Shown: positions 1 to 13,000 of the stretch, one piece after another
How positions within the stretch are numbered: the stretch's first letter is position 1
How the letters are laid out: each line of letters starts with the position of its first letter
Assembly (NCBI RefSeq): GCF_900324465.2
Contig: NW_022872813.1
Span: forward strand, 1-64,000
Direction of reading: 5' to 3'
From: Anabas testudineus
Taxonomy: Eukaryota > Chordata > Actinopteri > Anabantiformes > Anabantidae
Length of the DNA: 64,000 nt
Made by a program: the position numbers and the translations under genes
The notes under the pieces: model-generated
Databases searched by the model: none
What the model was told of the DNA's origin: nothing
The model's input: the letters and a program-made list of their open reading frames with translations, nothing else

Positions 1-340
1 GAAAGTTGATGAAAGGATGGTTGAGACTGTGGAGACTTTGTGACTGTGATGACTGACTGATGATGATGTGAGAACTGTGCTGATGATGAATGAAGCGACT
101 GAATCTGTTGATGTTTTTGTGAGACTTGATGATTGAGGGTGATGATGAGAGATTGTGATGAGGACTTTGTGCCTGACTTGAAACAGACTGAAGAGGTGCT
201 TGAGAGTGAGAGGAGCGAAAATCAGAGAGAGAAGAGATGAGGGACCGACGACGAGAGGGAGAAGTGTGATGAGAAGGATGGAGACTGAAACAAGAAGAAT
301 AGATATAAAAATGTCCAAAAAGAGAAAGTGGACAGCAAAG
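1..340 (+). repeat. Degenerate edge of the 3.1-kb satellite array
   Basis: This stretch is built from scrambled GATGA, GAGACTG and GTGATGA words and ends in the phrase that precedes every satellite unit (AAAATGTCC then GACAGCAAAG). It corresponds to the purine-rich minisatellite that closes each unit, but it is far less regular than the four later copies. Either this copy has decayed or the base calls are poor here. No gene is visible. Confidence 0.6.
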
Positions 341-1447
341 AGTTTTTAATTTGAATAGACAGACGCCTTTTTGGTCATATTACCCACTGGAGCACTATCA
401 GACACAGCAGTGTGTCTGACATGTTCCAACTGTCTTGTCAAACGGCATCATGAGGCCAAACACCAAGGTTTTGAACACACATACCCACTCAAATCTGAGT
501 GCAATCTTAGAAAGTTGCTCGTCTCAGAGCCCAGTATGAGCAGTCCACCAGGATCTGGAGCCACACGCTCAGTTGGATGTTACACAACAATACATTTGTC
601 CAAAGGTTTTTGAATTGTACTGAATTCATGTGATTTGACAGTCAGGTACTGATTACATGCAGGCTACTTGATAATGTATGGCAGTAAATAGTTAGACATG
701 AGAGTCTTCTGGACCCTTTGTTTACAAAAAGATATATATTCCCGTATACAAACATAGGAATGAGCATGTGTTTGCATAAAAACATTAAAATGTCCTCTTT
801 GTTAATCAGCAGAGATAAACAGATGCTGCCAACCAACCCCATTGCGCTGAAGCGACGCGCACTAATTTCCCCTTCATATGTTTTTCAATTCCCTCTAAAG
901 TCCACGTACCTTTACTGCCCCAGGCGTCTGCAGAGGATCTGGCTGGGTTCACTTGTCGGGTTTCTCCAATTCTTTCTTTCCTCTCTCTTGTCTCAGCTCT
1001 GTGGCTTCAGGTTCCTGTTTTCACTGTGCACAGTCCAACTGCACTGAGGCTTTGATCTGGGCGTGATGTCACTAGGACGAGAGTTCCGACGGAACCTTCT
1101 GTGAGCTTTCGTCACTACGACGACGGTCATTTGAACCATAATGTGACTGAACCTAACAGGTGTAGTTTTTCTGTATTTCCTGGTTCTTATTTCCTGTAGT
1201 TCTTTTTTTAATTCAAGCTAATTCCACTCCAACCGCCAACATGGACTGTTTTGACTTGACTTGAATCAAAGTGCTGCACACAGAGCTCAGTCAACAAACT
1301 TTGGAAGGAAACATTTGCAGCATCAGACACTTGTACAGTGTTTTTGGCTGAAGCATTCCTGTTAGAAGGAAAACTGGATCAATTGTTTGTGGCACCAATG
1401 TTTCCCCTTGAAGCTCTCCCATCTCCTTATTCCTGCTATTCATATAA

Positions 1448-1514
1448 ATGTCTGTGTCTGTGTGTCTGTGTCTGTGTCTGTGTCTGTGTCTGTGTGTCTG
1501 TCTGTGTGTGTGTG
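1448..1514 (+). repeat. CTGTGT/GTGT microsatellite in satellite unit
   Basis: Alternating CTGTGT and GTGT words. The equivalent tract occurs in each unit at about 4708-4777, 7861-7931, 11161-11208 and 14268-14308, with a different length each time, and inverted at about 59123-59184. A short CA run follows about 100 bp later in every unit. Confidence 0.85.
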
Positions 1515-2399
1515 TTTAGTGCCTCTGATTACGGCCATAACATTGCAGAAGATCTGGTTCCTTGTGTGGTCTGATGTGAACATGTTGTCAGTGTTAATAA
1601 ATACACACACACACACAGAAAGAGATAAGTGAGGTGTTTGTCCAGGCTCTTTGTGACCCTATGTATATGTGCTCTGCTCTTTCAGTCGGCCTGTCAGAGG
1701 TGAGGCGGCGATTCCCAGACGGAGGCAGCCGAGCCACCACCACCACCACCACCACGCAGCAGCGGTCCGGTCGATTGAATTGTAATATCTCGGTGGAGGA
1801 GTACAAAGTACGAGGTTTACCCCTTGAACGTAGTCCAAGTGTCCCCAAACTGTACGTGTGTCTTATGCACAAAGGTTCCCATTTTGTATTGTCGTGTTTC
1901 TACACTTGACAGATTTCACATGTTCATTTGAAAGGTACAAATCTTCATAAGACACAATTGGTGCACGTGAACATTTTGGCTGGCGCGCCTGACACTGTTA
2001 TTAAGCTAGAGCTCCCAGCTGGCTTCCTGTACTGTATACTGGGATGTAAATGCGAGTAGATCAATGTGATTTGGCCCAGCCCAGCTCTTGGATTTGACCT
2101 GTATTTCCGACATCAGCGCTCACTCGGTTCTTTGACTTTGTGAACAGATGCGTTATGTCCCTGTTGTGTGATTTGATTCCAGTGTTTCTACGCCGTCGTG
2201 AACGATATCGCACGACGCGTGTCGCTGGTCAGGAGGCAGAGTAGGATACGAGCCGAGCGTGATAGTGTCAAGCTTTCATTTGCCACACCTTCCCAGCAGA
2301 GCTGTTCTCACACAGGTGTGACATGTCGGCCTGTGACAGGGACCAGCGTGCAGCGCAGGCTGCAGAAAAAGGACAAGCTAGTCCGAGTCAAAAAAGACC

Positions 2400-2602
2400 G
2401 TCACGAGCGAGCGCTCATCTCCATCAGTTTGAAGAGAGCCGCCCGCAAATCTGGACTTGCGCTTCCATGTCATTCCACCCACCCCTCGGCCTGAACGGGC
2501 TCGTTGCGTGAAACAATGGAAGGGGTAGGGTGGCACGTGTGTAACTCTCACACCTCTGCTCCCCCCTCCTTACAACTACAGTGGGCCCTTAAGTGTGTCA
2601 GC
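2400..2602 (-). repeat. Penelope-like terminal segment embedded in satellite
   Basis: The bases around 2438-2602 (a CCGC-CCGCAAAT start, then CCACCC, GGCTCGTT, GTGAAACAA, a G-rich patch, TCACACCTC, a C-rich patch and TTAAGTGTGTC) follow in the same order the antisense 3' region of the Penelope-like element at about 47494-47660. I judge the match to be roughly two thirds identical by eye. Equivalent segments lie at about 5667-5869, 8810-9012, 12091-12293 and, inverted, 58030-58230. The satellite probably captured an old element end, but this rests on visual alignment only. Confidence 0.5.
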
Positions 2603-2891
2603 TTTCATTCTTACCGAGGGCCACGGTGAGCTCAGAACTTGCCAAAGTGTGTGATTACTGATCAGCTGTAGGTTCATTGTGTGGAAGATTTGACATAAAA
2701 CAAAGCACAAAACCTTAATGTGCCTCGTTTTTGCATCCCGTCCGTGCATCACACCTCAGATTAGAGCAACGTTGTGGTGAGGAGGCTGCAGCTTGTATGC
2801 AACAAGCCTGCTGTTTGTGTTCTCTAATGTATAGTGTGATTTATACATTTCTTCTTTTTTAGAAGAGCGCAACAACAATCTGCACCGTCTT

Positions 2892-2906
2892 CCACTAGAG
2901 GGAGCT
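2892..2906 (+). promoter_or_regulatory. CTCF-like motif, one per satellite unit
   Basis: CCACTAGAGGGAGCT differs at one position from the common CTCF core form CCACTAGAGGGCGCT. The same 15 bases recur at 6159-6173, 9302-9316 and 12583-12597, and in reverse at 60676-60690. The position is constant in the unit, about 220 bp before the purine minisatellite. Recurrence alone may only reflect homogenisation of the repeat. Confidence 0.35.
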
Positions 2907-3120
2907 GCTGGTACACAAGGACATCACGGAGGATGCTTTCGCTTCCATTGACCTGTAAGTTCACCGACTTGTCACTGTTCTGTCTGCACTGGGGCGACGC
3001 GCGCTCTGGTTGCAGGTGCAAATGTCAGCGTTTAGCATCGTGTCCGTCCAACTCTGAATGGCTCCTGTCGGGTGACTGCCACTCATAGTAGGTGAGGAAG
3101 TTGGAGGTTGCAGAATTAAC

Positions 3121-3520
3121 AAAGACGGCGATAACAGGAGACAGGAGGAGAGAGGGAGGACACAGGCGACAGAGGGAGGAGCAGAGACAGAGGACAGAGA
3201 GGAGAGAGGACAGCAGGAAGGGGAGACAGGGAGAGACAAGACAAGAGGAGAGATACAGGCGACAGGAGGAGAGAGGGAGAGACCCAAGACAGAGAACGAG
3301 GGACACAGGCAAGAGAGAGAGAAACAGACACAGAAGGAGAAGGCAGAAGACAGAGAGGGGAGACACAGGCAAGAGAGAGGAGACAGACGAACAGGAGGAG
3401 GAGGCAGGACGACAGAGAGGAGACATACAGACGACAGAGGAGAGGTCAGACGACAGAGAGGAGGAGAGAGAGAGAGGAGAGAGAGAACAGGACAGGACAG
3501 CAGACGAGAGAGAGAAAGTT
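3121..3520 (+). repeat. Purine-rich GACAGAGAGGAGA minisatellite
   Basis: A strand-asymmetric run of GACAGAGAGGAGAGAG-like words with almost no pyrimidines on the plus strand. Counterparts lie at about 6402-6671, 9549-9968, 12828-13072 and, as pyrimidines, 60374-60448. It gives rise to long meaningless open frames rich in Arg/Glu on one strand and Ser/Leu on the other. Such tracts can form triplex DNA. Confidence 0.85.
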
Positions 3521-3594
3521 GATGAAAGGAGTGAGACTGAAACAAGAAGAGATAGATATAAAAATGTCCAAAAAGAGAAAAGTGGACAGCAAAG

Positions 3595-6500
3595 AGTTTT
3601 TAATTGGGAATAGACAGACGCCTTTTTGGTCATATTACCCACTGGGAGCACATATCAGACACAGCAGTGTGTCTGACATGTTCCCCAACTGTCTTGTCAA
3701 ACGGCATCATGAGACCAAACACCAAGGTTTTGAACACACATACCCACTCAAATCTGAAGTGCAATCTTAGAAAGTTGCTCGTCTCAGAGCCCAGTATGAG
3801 CAGTCCACCAGGATCTGGAGCCACACGCTCAGTTGGATGTTACATAACAATACATTTGTCCAAAGGTTTTTGAATTGTACTGAATTCATGTGATTTGACA
3901 GTCAGGTACTGATTACATGCAGGCTACTTGATAATGTATGGCAGTAAATAGTTAGACATGAGAGTCTTCTGGACCCTTTGTTTACAAAAAGATATATATT
4001 CCCGTATACAAACATAGGAATGAGCATGTGTTTGCATAAAAACATTAAAATGTCCTCTTTGTTAATCAGCAGAGATAAACAGATGCTGCCAACCAACCCC
4101 ATTGCGCTGAAGCGACGCGCACTAATTTCCCCTTCATATGTTTTTCAATTCCCTCTAAAGTCCACGTACCTTTACTGCCCGCAGGCGTCTGCAGAGGATC
4201 TGGCTGGGTTCACTTGTCGGGTTTCTCCAATTCTTTCTTTCCTCTCTCTTGTCTCAGCTCTGTGGCTTCAGGTTCCTGTTTTCACTGTGCACAGTCCAAC
4301 TGCACTGAGGCTTTGATCTGGGCGTGATGTCACTAGGACGAGAGTTCCGACGGAACCTTCTGTGAGCTTTCGTCACTACGACGACGGTCATTTGAACCAT
4401 AATGTGACTGAACCTAACAGGTGTAGTTTTTCTGTATTTCCTGGTTCTTATTTCCTGTAGTTCTTTTTTAATTCAAGCTAATTCCACTCCAACCGCCAAC
4501 ATGGACTGTTTTGACTTGACTTGAATCAAAGTGCTGCACACAGAGCTCAGTCAACAAACTTTGGAAGGAAACATTTGCAGCATCAGACACTTGTACAGTG
4601 TTTTTGGCTGAAGCATTCCTGTTAGAAGGAAAACGGATCAATTGTTTGTGGCACCAATGTTTCCCCTTGAAGCTCTCCCATCTCCTTATTCCTGCTATTC
4701 ATATAAATGTCTGTGTCTGTGTGTCTGTGTCTGTGTCTGTGTCTGTGTGTGTGTCTGTGTGTCTGTGTCTGTGTGTGTGTTTAGTGCCTCTGATTACGGC
4801 CATAACATTGCAGAAGATCTGGTTCCTTGTGTGGTCTGATGTGAACATGTTGTCAGTGTTAATAAATACACACACACACACAGAAAGAGATAAGTGAGGT
4901 GTTTGTCCAGGCTCTTTGTGACCCTTATGTATATGTGCTCTGCTCTTTCAGTCGGCCTGTCAGAGGTGAGGCGGCGATTCCCAGACGGAGGCAGCCGAGC
5001 CACCACCACCACCACCACCACGCAGCAGCGGTCCGGTCGATTGAATTGTAATATCTCGGTGGAGGAGTACAAAGTACGAGGTTTACCCCTTGAACGTAGT
5101 CCAAGTGTCCCCAAACTGTACGTGTGTCTTATGCACAAAGGTTCCCATTTTGTATTGTCGTGTTTCTACACTTGACAGATTTCACATGTTCATTTGAAAG
5201 GTACAAATCTTCATAAGACACAATTGGTGCACGTGAACATTTTGGCTGGCGCGCCTGACACTGTTTTTAAGCTTAGAGCTCCCAGCTGGCTTCCTGTACT
5301 GTATACTGGGATGTAAATGCGAGTAGATCAATGTGATTTGGCCCAGCCCAGCTCTTGGATTTGACCTGTATTTCCGACATCAGCGCTCACTCGGTTCTTT
5401 GACTTTGTGAACAGATGCGTTATGTCCCTGTTGTGTGATTTGATTCCAGTGTTTCTACGCCGTCGTGAACGATATCGCACGACGCGTGTCGCTGGTCAGG
5501 AGGCAGAGTAGGATACGAGCCGAGCGTGATAGTGTCAAGCTTTCATTTGCCACACCTTCCCAGCAGAGCTGTTCTCACACAGGTGTGACATGTCGGCCTG
5601 TGACAGGGACCAGCGTGCAGCGCAGGCTGCAGAAAAAGGACAAGCTAGTCCGAGTCAAAAAAGACCGTCACGAGCGAGCGCTCATCTCCATCAGTTTGAA
5701 GAGAGCCGCCCGCAAATCTGGACTTGCGCTTCCATGTCATTCCACCCACCCCTCGGCCTGAACGGGCTCGTTGCGTGAAACAATGGAAGGGGTAGGGTGG
5801 CACGTGTGCAACTCTCACACCTCTGCTCCCCCCTCCTTACAACTACAGTGGGCCCTTAAGTGTGTCAGCTTTCATTCTTACCGAGGGCCACGGTGAGCTC
5901 AGAACTTGCCAAAGTGTGTGATTACTGATCAGCTGTAGGTTCATTGTGTGGAAGATTTGACATAAAACAAAGCACAAAACCTTAATGTGCCTCGTTTTTG
6001 CATCCCGTCCGTGCATCACACCTCAGATTAGAGCAACGTTGTGGTGAGGAGGCTGCAGCTTGTATGCAACAAGCCTGCTGTTTGTGTTCTCTAATGTATA
6101 GTGTGATTTATACATTTCTTCTTTTTTAGAAGAGCGCAACAACAATCTGCACCGTCTTCCACTAGAGGGAGCTGCTGGTACACAAGGACATCACGGAGGA
6201 AGCTTTCCCTCCATTGACCTGTAAGTTCACCGACTTGTCACTGTTCTGTCTGCACTGGGGCGACGCGCGCTCTGGTTGCAGGTGCAAATGTCAGCGTTTA
6301 GCATCGTGTCCGTCCAAACTCTGAATGGCTCCTGTCGGGTGACTGCCACTCAATAGTAGGTGAGAGAAAGTTGGAGGTTGGAAAGAATTAACAAAGACGG
6401 CGATAACAGAGAGACAGAGAGGAGAGAGGGAGAGACACAGGCGACAGAGAGGACAGACACAGGCGACAGAGAGGGAGAGACACAGGCGACAGAGAGGAGA

Positions 6501-6750
6501 GAGGGAGAGACACAGGCGACAGAGAGGAGAGAGGGAGAGACCCAGACGACAGAGAGGAGAGAGTCAGACGACAGAGAGGAGAGTCAGACGACAGAGAGGA
6601 GAGAGTCAGACGACAGAGAGGAGAGAAGGAGAAACCCAGACGACAGAGAGGAGAGAGACAGAGAGGAGAAAGTTGATGAAAGGAAGGTGAGACTGAAACA
6701 AGAAGAGACAGATATAAAAATGTCCAAAAAGAGAAAAGTGGACAGCAAAG
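3595..6750 (+). repeat. 3.1-kb satellite, unit 2
   Basis: Second unit, 3156 bp, nearly identical to unit 1 outside the simple-sequence tracts. The length change comes mainly from a shorter purine-rich minisatellite (about 6402-6671) and a shorter GT tract (about 4708-4777). The CTCF-like motif is at 6159-6173 and the Penelope-like segment at about 5667-5869. Confidence 0.92.
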
Positions 6751-9700
6751 AGTTTTTAATTGGGAATAGACAGACGCCTTTTTGGTCATATTACCCACTG
6801 GGAGCACATATCAGACACAGCAGTGTGTCTGACATGTTCCCCAACTGTCTTGTCAAACGGCATCATGAGACCAAACACCAAGGTTTTGAACACACATACC
6901 CACTCAAATCTGAAGTGCAATCTTAGAAAGTTGCTCGTCTCAGAGCCCAGTATGAGCAGTCCACCAGGATCCGGAGCCACACGCTCAGTTGGATGTTACA
7001 TAACAATACATTTGTCCAAAGGTTTTTGAATTGTACTGAATTCATGTGATTTGACAGTCAGGTACTGATTACATGCAGGCTACTTGATAATGTATGGCAG
7101 TAAATAGTTAGACATGAGAGTCTTCTGGACCCTTTGTTTACAAAAAGATATATATTCCCGTATACAAACATAGGAATGAGCATGTGTTTGCATAAAAACA
7201 TTAAAATGTCCTCTTTGTTAATCAGCAGAGATGAACAGATGCTGCCAACCAACCCCATTGCGCTGAAGCGACGCGCACTAATTTCCCCTTCATATGTTTT
7301 TCAATTCCCTCTAAAGTCCACGTACCTTTACTGCCCCAGGCGTCTGCAGAGGATCTGGCTGGGTTCACTTGTCGGGTTTCTCCAATTCTTTCTTTCCTCT
7401 CTCTTGTCTCAGCTCTGTGGCTTCAGGTTCCTGTTTTCACTGTGCACAGTCCAACTGCACTGAGGCTTTGATCTGGGCGTGATGTCACTAGGACGAGAGT
7501 TCCGACGGAACCTTCTGTGAGCTTTCGTCACTACGACGACGGTCATTTGAACCATAATGTGACTGAACCTAACAGGTGTAGTTTTTCTGTATTTCCTGGT
7601 TCTTATTTCCTGTAGTTCTTTTTTAATTCAAGCTAATTCCACTCCAACCGCCAACATGGACTGTTTTGACTTGACTTGAATCAAAGTGCTGCACACAGAG
7701 CTCAGTCAACAAACTTTGGAAGGAAACATTTGCAGCATCAGACACTTGTACAGTGTTTTTGGCTGAAGCATTCCTGTTAGAAGGAAAACGGATCAATTGT
7801 TTGTGGCACCAATGTTTCCCCTTGAAGCTCTCCCATCTCCTTATTCCTGCTATTCATATAAATGTCTGTGTCTGTGTGTCTGTGTCTGTGTCTGTGTCTG
7901 TGTGTCTGTGTGTCTGTCTGTGTGTGTGTTTAGTGCCTCTGATTACGGCCATAACATTGCAGAAGATCTGGTTCCTTGTGTGGTCTGATGTGAACATGTT
8001 GTCAGTGTTAATAAATACACACACACACACAGAAAGAGATAAGTGAGGTGTTTGTCCAGGCTCTTTGTGACCCTATGTATATGTGCTCTGCTCTTTCAGT
8101 CGGCCTGTCAGAGGTGAGGCGGCGATTCCCAGACGGAGGCAGCCGAGCCACCACCACCACCACCACCACGCAGCAGCGGTCCGGTCGATTGAATTGTAAT
8201 ATCTCGGTGGAGGAGTACAAAGTACGAGGTTTACCCCTTGAACGTAGTCCAAGTGTCCCCAAACTGTACGTGTGTCTTATGCACAAAGGTTCCCATTTTG
8301 TATTGTCGTGTTTCTACACTTGACAGATTTCACATGTTCATTTGAAAGGTACAAATCTTCATAAGACACAATTGGTGCACGTGAACATTTTGGCTGGCGC
8401 GCCTGACACTGTTATTAAGCTTAGAGCTCCCAGCTGGCTTCCTGTACTGTATACTGGGATGTAAATGCGAGTAGATCAATGTGATTTGGCCCCAGCTCTT
8501 GGATTTGACCTGTATTTCCGACATCAGCGCTCACTCGGTTCTTTGACTTTGTGAACAGATGCGTTATGTCCCTGTTGTGTGATTTGATTCCAGTGTTTCT
8601 ACGCCGTCGTGAACGATATCGCACGACGCGTGTCGCTGGTCAGGAGGCAGAGTAGGATACGAGCCGAGCGTGATAGTGTCAAGCTTTCATTTGCCACACC
8701 TTCCCAGCAGAGCTGTTCTCACACAGGTGTGACATGTCGGCCTGTGACAGGGACCAGCGTGCAGCGCAGGCTGCAGAAAAAGGACAAGCTAGTCCGAGTC
8801 AAAAAGACCGTCACGAGCGAGCGCTCATCTCCATCAGTTTGAAGAGAGCCGCCCGCAAATCTGGACTTGCGCTTCCATGTCATTCCACCCACCCCTCGGC
8901 CTGAACGGGCTCGTTGCGTGAAACAATGGAAGGGGTAGGGTGGCACGTGTGTAACTCTCACACCTCTGCTCCCCCCTCCTTACAACTACAGTGGGCCCTT
9001 AAGTGTGTCAGCTTTCATTCTTACCGAGGGCCACGGTGAGCTCAGAACTTGCCAAAGTGTGTGATTACTGATCAGCTGTAGGTTCATTGTGTGGAAGATT
9101 TGACATAAAACAAAGCACAAAACCTTAATGTGCCTCGTTTTTGCATCCCGTCCGTGCATCACACCTCAGATTAGAGCAACGTTGTGGTGAGGAGGCTGCA
9201 GCTTGTATGCAACAAGCCTGCTGTTTGTGTTCTCTAATGTATAGTGTGATTTATACATTTCTTCTTTTTTAGAAGAGCGCAACAACAATCTGCACCGTCT
9301 TCCACTAGAGGGAGCTGCTGGTACACAAGGACATCACGGAGGAAGCTTTCCCTCCATTGACCTGTAAGTTCACCGACTTGTCACTGTTCTGTCTGCACTG
9401 GGGCGACGCGCGCTCTGGTTGCAGGTGCAAATGTCAGCGTTTAGCATCGTGTCCGTCCAAACTCTGAATGGCTCCTGTCGGGTGACTGCCACTCAATAGT
9501 AGGTGAGAGAAAGTTGGAGGTTGGCAAGAATTAACAAAGACGGCGATAACAGAGAGACAGAGAGGAGAGAGGGAGAGACACAGGCGACAGAGGGAGAGAG
9601 GGAGAGACACAGAGAGACAGAGAGGAGAGAGACAGAGGATAGAGAGGAGACAGGGAGAGACAAAGGCAATAGAGAGGAGAGATACAGGCGACAGAGAGGA

Positions 9701-10048
9701 GAGAGGGAGAGACCCAGATGACAGAGAAGAGAGACACAGGCAATAGAGAGGAGAGACACAGACCACAGATAGGAGAGAGTCAGAAGACAGAGAGGAGAGA
9801 CACAGGCAATAGAGAGGAGAGAGTCAGACGACAGAGAGGAGAGAGTCAGACGACAGAGAGGGAGACATACAGACGACAGAGAGGAGAGAGTCAGACGACA
9901 GAGAGGAGAGAGAGAGAGAGAGAGAGACACAGTGGACATGGCCATCAGTCAGACGACAGAGAGGAGAAAGTTGATGAAAGGATGGTGAGACTGAAACAAG
10001 AAGAGATAGATATAAAAATGTCCAAAAAGAGAAAAGTGGACAGCAAAG
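6751..10048 (+). repeat. 3.1-kb satellite, unit 3
   Basis: Third unit, 3298 bp. The purine-rich minisatellite (about 9549-9968) is the longest and most scrambled of the regular units and contains a non-purine insert near 9935. The CTCF-like motif is at 9302-9316 and the Penelope-like segment at about 8810-9012. Confidence 0.92.
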
Positions 10049-13000
10049 AGTTTTTAATTGGGAATAGACAGACGCCTTTTTGGTCATATTACCCACTGGG
10101 AGCACATATCAGACACAGCAGTGTGTCTGACATGTTCCCCAACTGTCTTGTCAAACGGCATCATGAGACCAAACACCAAGGTTTTGAACACACATACCCA
10201 CTCAAATCTGAAGTGCAATCTTAGAAAGTTGCTCGTCTCAGAGCCCAGTATGAGCAGTCCACCAGGATCTGGAGCCACACGCTCAGTTGGATGTTACATA
10301 ACAATACATTTGTCCAAAGGTTTTTGAATTGTACTGAATTCATGTGATTTGACAGTCAGGTACTGATTACATGCAGGCTACTTGATAATGTATGGCAGTA
10401 AATAGTTAGACATGAGAGTCTTCTGGACCCTTTGTTTCCAAAAAGATATATATTCCCGTATACAAACATAGGAATGAGCATGTGTTTGCATAAAAACATT
10501 AAAATGTCCTCTTTGTTAATCAGCAGAGATAAACAGATGCTGCCAACCAACCCCATTGCGCTGAAGCGACGCGCACTAATTTCCCCTTCATATGTTTTTC
10601 AATTCCCTCTAAAGTCCACGTACCTTTACTGCCCGCAGGCGTCTGCAGAGGATCTGGCTGGGTTCACTTGTCGGGTTTCTCCAATTCTTTCTTTCCTCTC
10701 TCTTGTCTCAGCTCTGTGGCTTCAGGTTCCTGTTTTCACTGTGCACAGTCCAACTGCACTGAGGCTTTGATCTGGGCGTGATGTCACTAGGACGAGAGTT
10801 CCGACGGAACCTTCTGTGAGCTTTCGTCACTACGACGACGGTCATTTGAACCATAATGTGACTGAACCTAACAGGTGTAGTTTTTCTGTATTTCCTGGTT
10901 CTTATTTCCTGTAGTTCTTTTTTAATTCAAGCTAATTCCACTCCAACCGCCAACATGGACTGTTTTGACTTGACTTGAATCAAAGTGCTGCACACAGAGC
11001 TCAGTCAACAAACTTTGGAAGGAAACATTTGCAGCATCAGACACTTGTACAGTGTTTTTGGCTGAAGCATTCCTGTTAGAAGGAAAATGGATCAATTGTT
11101 TGTGGCACCAATGTTTCCCCTTGAAGCTCTCCCATCTCCTTATTCCTGCTATTCATATAAATGTCTGTGTCTGTGTGTCTGTGTATCTGTGTCTGTGTGT
11201 GTGTGTTTAGTGCCTCTGATTACGGCCATAACATTGCAGAAGATCTGGTTCCTTGAGTGGTCTGATGTGAACATGTTGTCAGTGTTAATAAATACACACA
11301 CACACACAGAAAGAGATAAGTGAGGTGTTTGTCCAGGCTCTTTGTGACCCTATGTATATGTGCTCTGCTCTTTCAGTTGGCCTGTCAGAGGTGAGGCGGC
11401 GATTCCCAGACGGAGGCAGCCGAGCCACCACCACCACCACCACCACGCAGCAGCGGTCCGGTCGATTGAATTGTAATATCTCGGTGGAGGAGTACAAAGT
11501 ACGAGGTTTACCCCTTGAACGTAGTCCAAGTGTCCCCAAACTGTACGTGTGTCTTATGCACAAAGGTTCCCATTTTGTATTGTCGTGTTTCTACACTTGA
11601 CAGATTTCACATGTTCATTTGAAAGGTACAAATCTTCATAAGACACAATTGGTGCACGTGAACATTTTGGCTGGCGCGCCTGACACTGTTATTAAGCTCA
11701 GAGCTCCCAGCTGGCTTCCTGTACTGTATACTGGGATGTAAATGCGAGTAGATCAATGTGATTTGGCCCAGCCCAGCTCTTGGATTTGACCTGTATTTCC
11801 GACATCAGCGCTCACTCGGTTCTTTGACTTTGTGAACAGATGCGTTATGTCCCTGTTGTGTGATTTGATTCCAGTGTTTCTACGCCGTCGTGAACGATAT
11901 CGCACGACGCGTGTCGCTGGTCAGGAGGCAGAGTAGGATACGAGCCGAGCGTGATAGTGTCAAGCTTTCATTTGCCACACCTTCCCAGCAGAGCTGTTCT
12001 CACACAGGTGTGACATGTCGGCCTGTGACAGGGACCAGCGTGCAGCGCAGGCTGCAGAAAAAGGACAAGCTAGTCCGAGTCAAAAAGACCGTCACGAGCG
12101 AGCGCTCATCTCCATCAGTTTGAAGAGAGCCGCCCGCAAATCTGGACTTGCGCTTCCATGTCATTCCACCCACCCCTCGGCCTGAACGGGCTCGTTGCGT
12201 GAAACAATGGAAGGGGTAGGGTGGCACGTGTGCAACTCTCACACCTCTGCTCCCCCCTCCTTACAACTACAGTGGGCCCTTAAGTGTGTCAGCTTTCATT
12301 CTTACCGAGGGCCACGGTGAGCTCAGAACTTGCCAAAGTGTGTGATTACTGATCAGCTGTAGGTTCATTGTGTGGAAGATTTGACATAAAACAAAGCACA
12401 AAACCTTAATGTGCCTCGTTTTTGCATCCCGTCCGTGCATCACACCTCAGATTAGAGCAACGTTGTGGTGAGGAGGCTGCAGCTTGTATGCAACAAGCCT
12501 GCTGTTTGTGTTCTCTAATGTATAGTGTGATTTATACATTTCTTCTTTTTTAGAAGAGCGCAACAACAATCTGCACCGTCTTCCACTAGAGGGAGCTGCT
12601 GGTACACAAGGACATCACGGAGGAAGCTTTCCCTCCATTGACCTGTAAGTTCACCGACTTGTCACTGTTCTGTCTGCACTGGGGCGACGCGCGCTCTGGT
12701 TGCAGGTGCAAATGTCAGCGTTTAGCATCGTGTCCGTCCAAACTCTGAATGGCTCCTGTCGGGTGACTGCCACTCAATAGTAGGTGAGAGAAAGTTGGAG
12801 GTTGGAAAGAATTAACAAAGACGGCGATAACAGAGAGACAGAGAGGAGAGAGGGAGAGACACAGGCGACAGAGAGGACAGACACAGGCGACAGAGAGGAG
12901 GAGACACAGGCGACAGAGAGGAGAGAGGGAGAGACACAGGCGACAGAGAGGAGAGAGGGAGAGACCCAGACGACAGAGAGGAGAGAGTCAGACGACAGAG

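Larger units (their letters stand above)
341..3594 (+). repeat. 3.1-kb satellite, unit 1
   Basis: First of four complete head-to-tail units, 3254 bp, with its start set arbitrarily at AGTTTTTAAT. In order the unit holds a 1-kb unique-looking stretch, a CTGTGT/GTGT run near 1448-1514, a short CA run near 1603, a CCACCA run near 1736, a segment resembling the end of the Penelope-like element found at 47.4-50.7 kb (about 2400-2602), a CTCF-like motif at 2892-2906, and a purine-rich minisatellite at 3121-3520. Short open frames recur in every unit but overlap on both strands and show no domain I recognise. The neighbouring units are nearly identical outside the simple repeats, so the array has been homogenised recently. 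Confidence 0.9.

Noticed and set aside
1634-1909. 91-codon frame with a poly-Thr run in each unit
   Set aside because: It is driven by the CCACCA repeat, and an equally long frame lies on the opposite strand.
2198-2494. 98-codon basic frame (MNDIARRVSLVRR...) recurring in all satellite units
   Set aside because: Recurrence is explained by homogenised tandem copies. Units 3 and 4 have a different frame end because of a one-base change, no domain is recognisable, and part of it overlaps the Penelope-like segment.
3092-3613. 173-codon frame rich in Arg, Glu, Gln and Thr across the purine minisatellite
   Set aside because: It is a product of GACAGAGAGGAGA repeats. The frame is not kept between units, and all frames of both strands open and close at random with repeat length.
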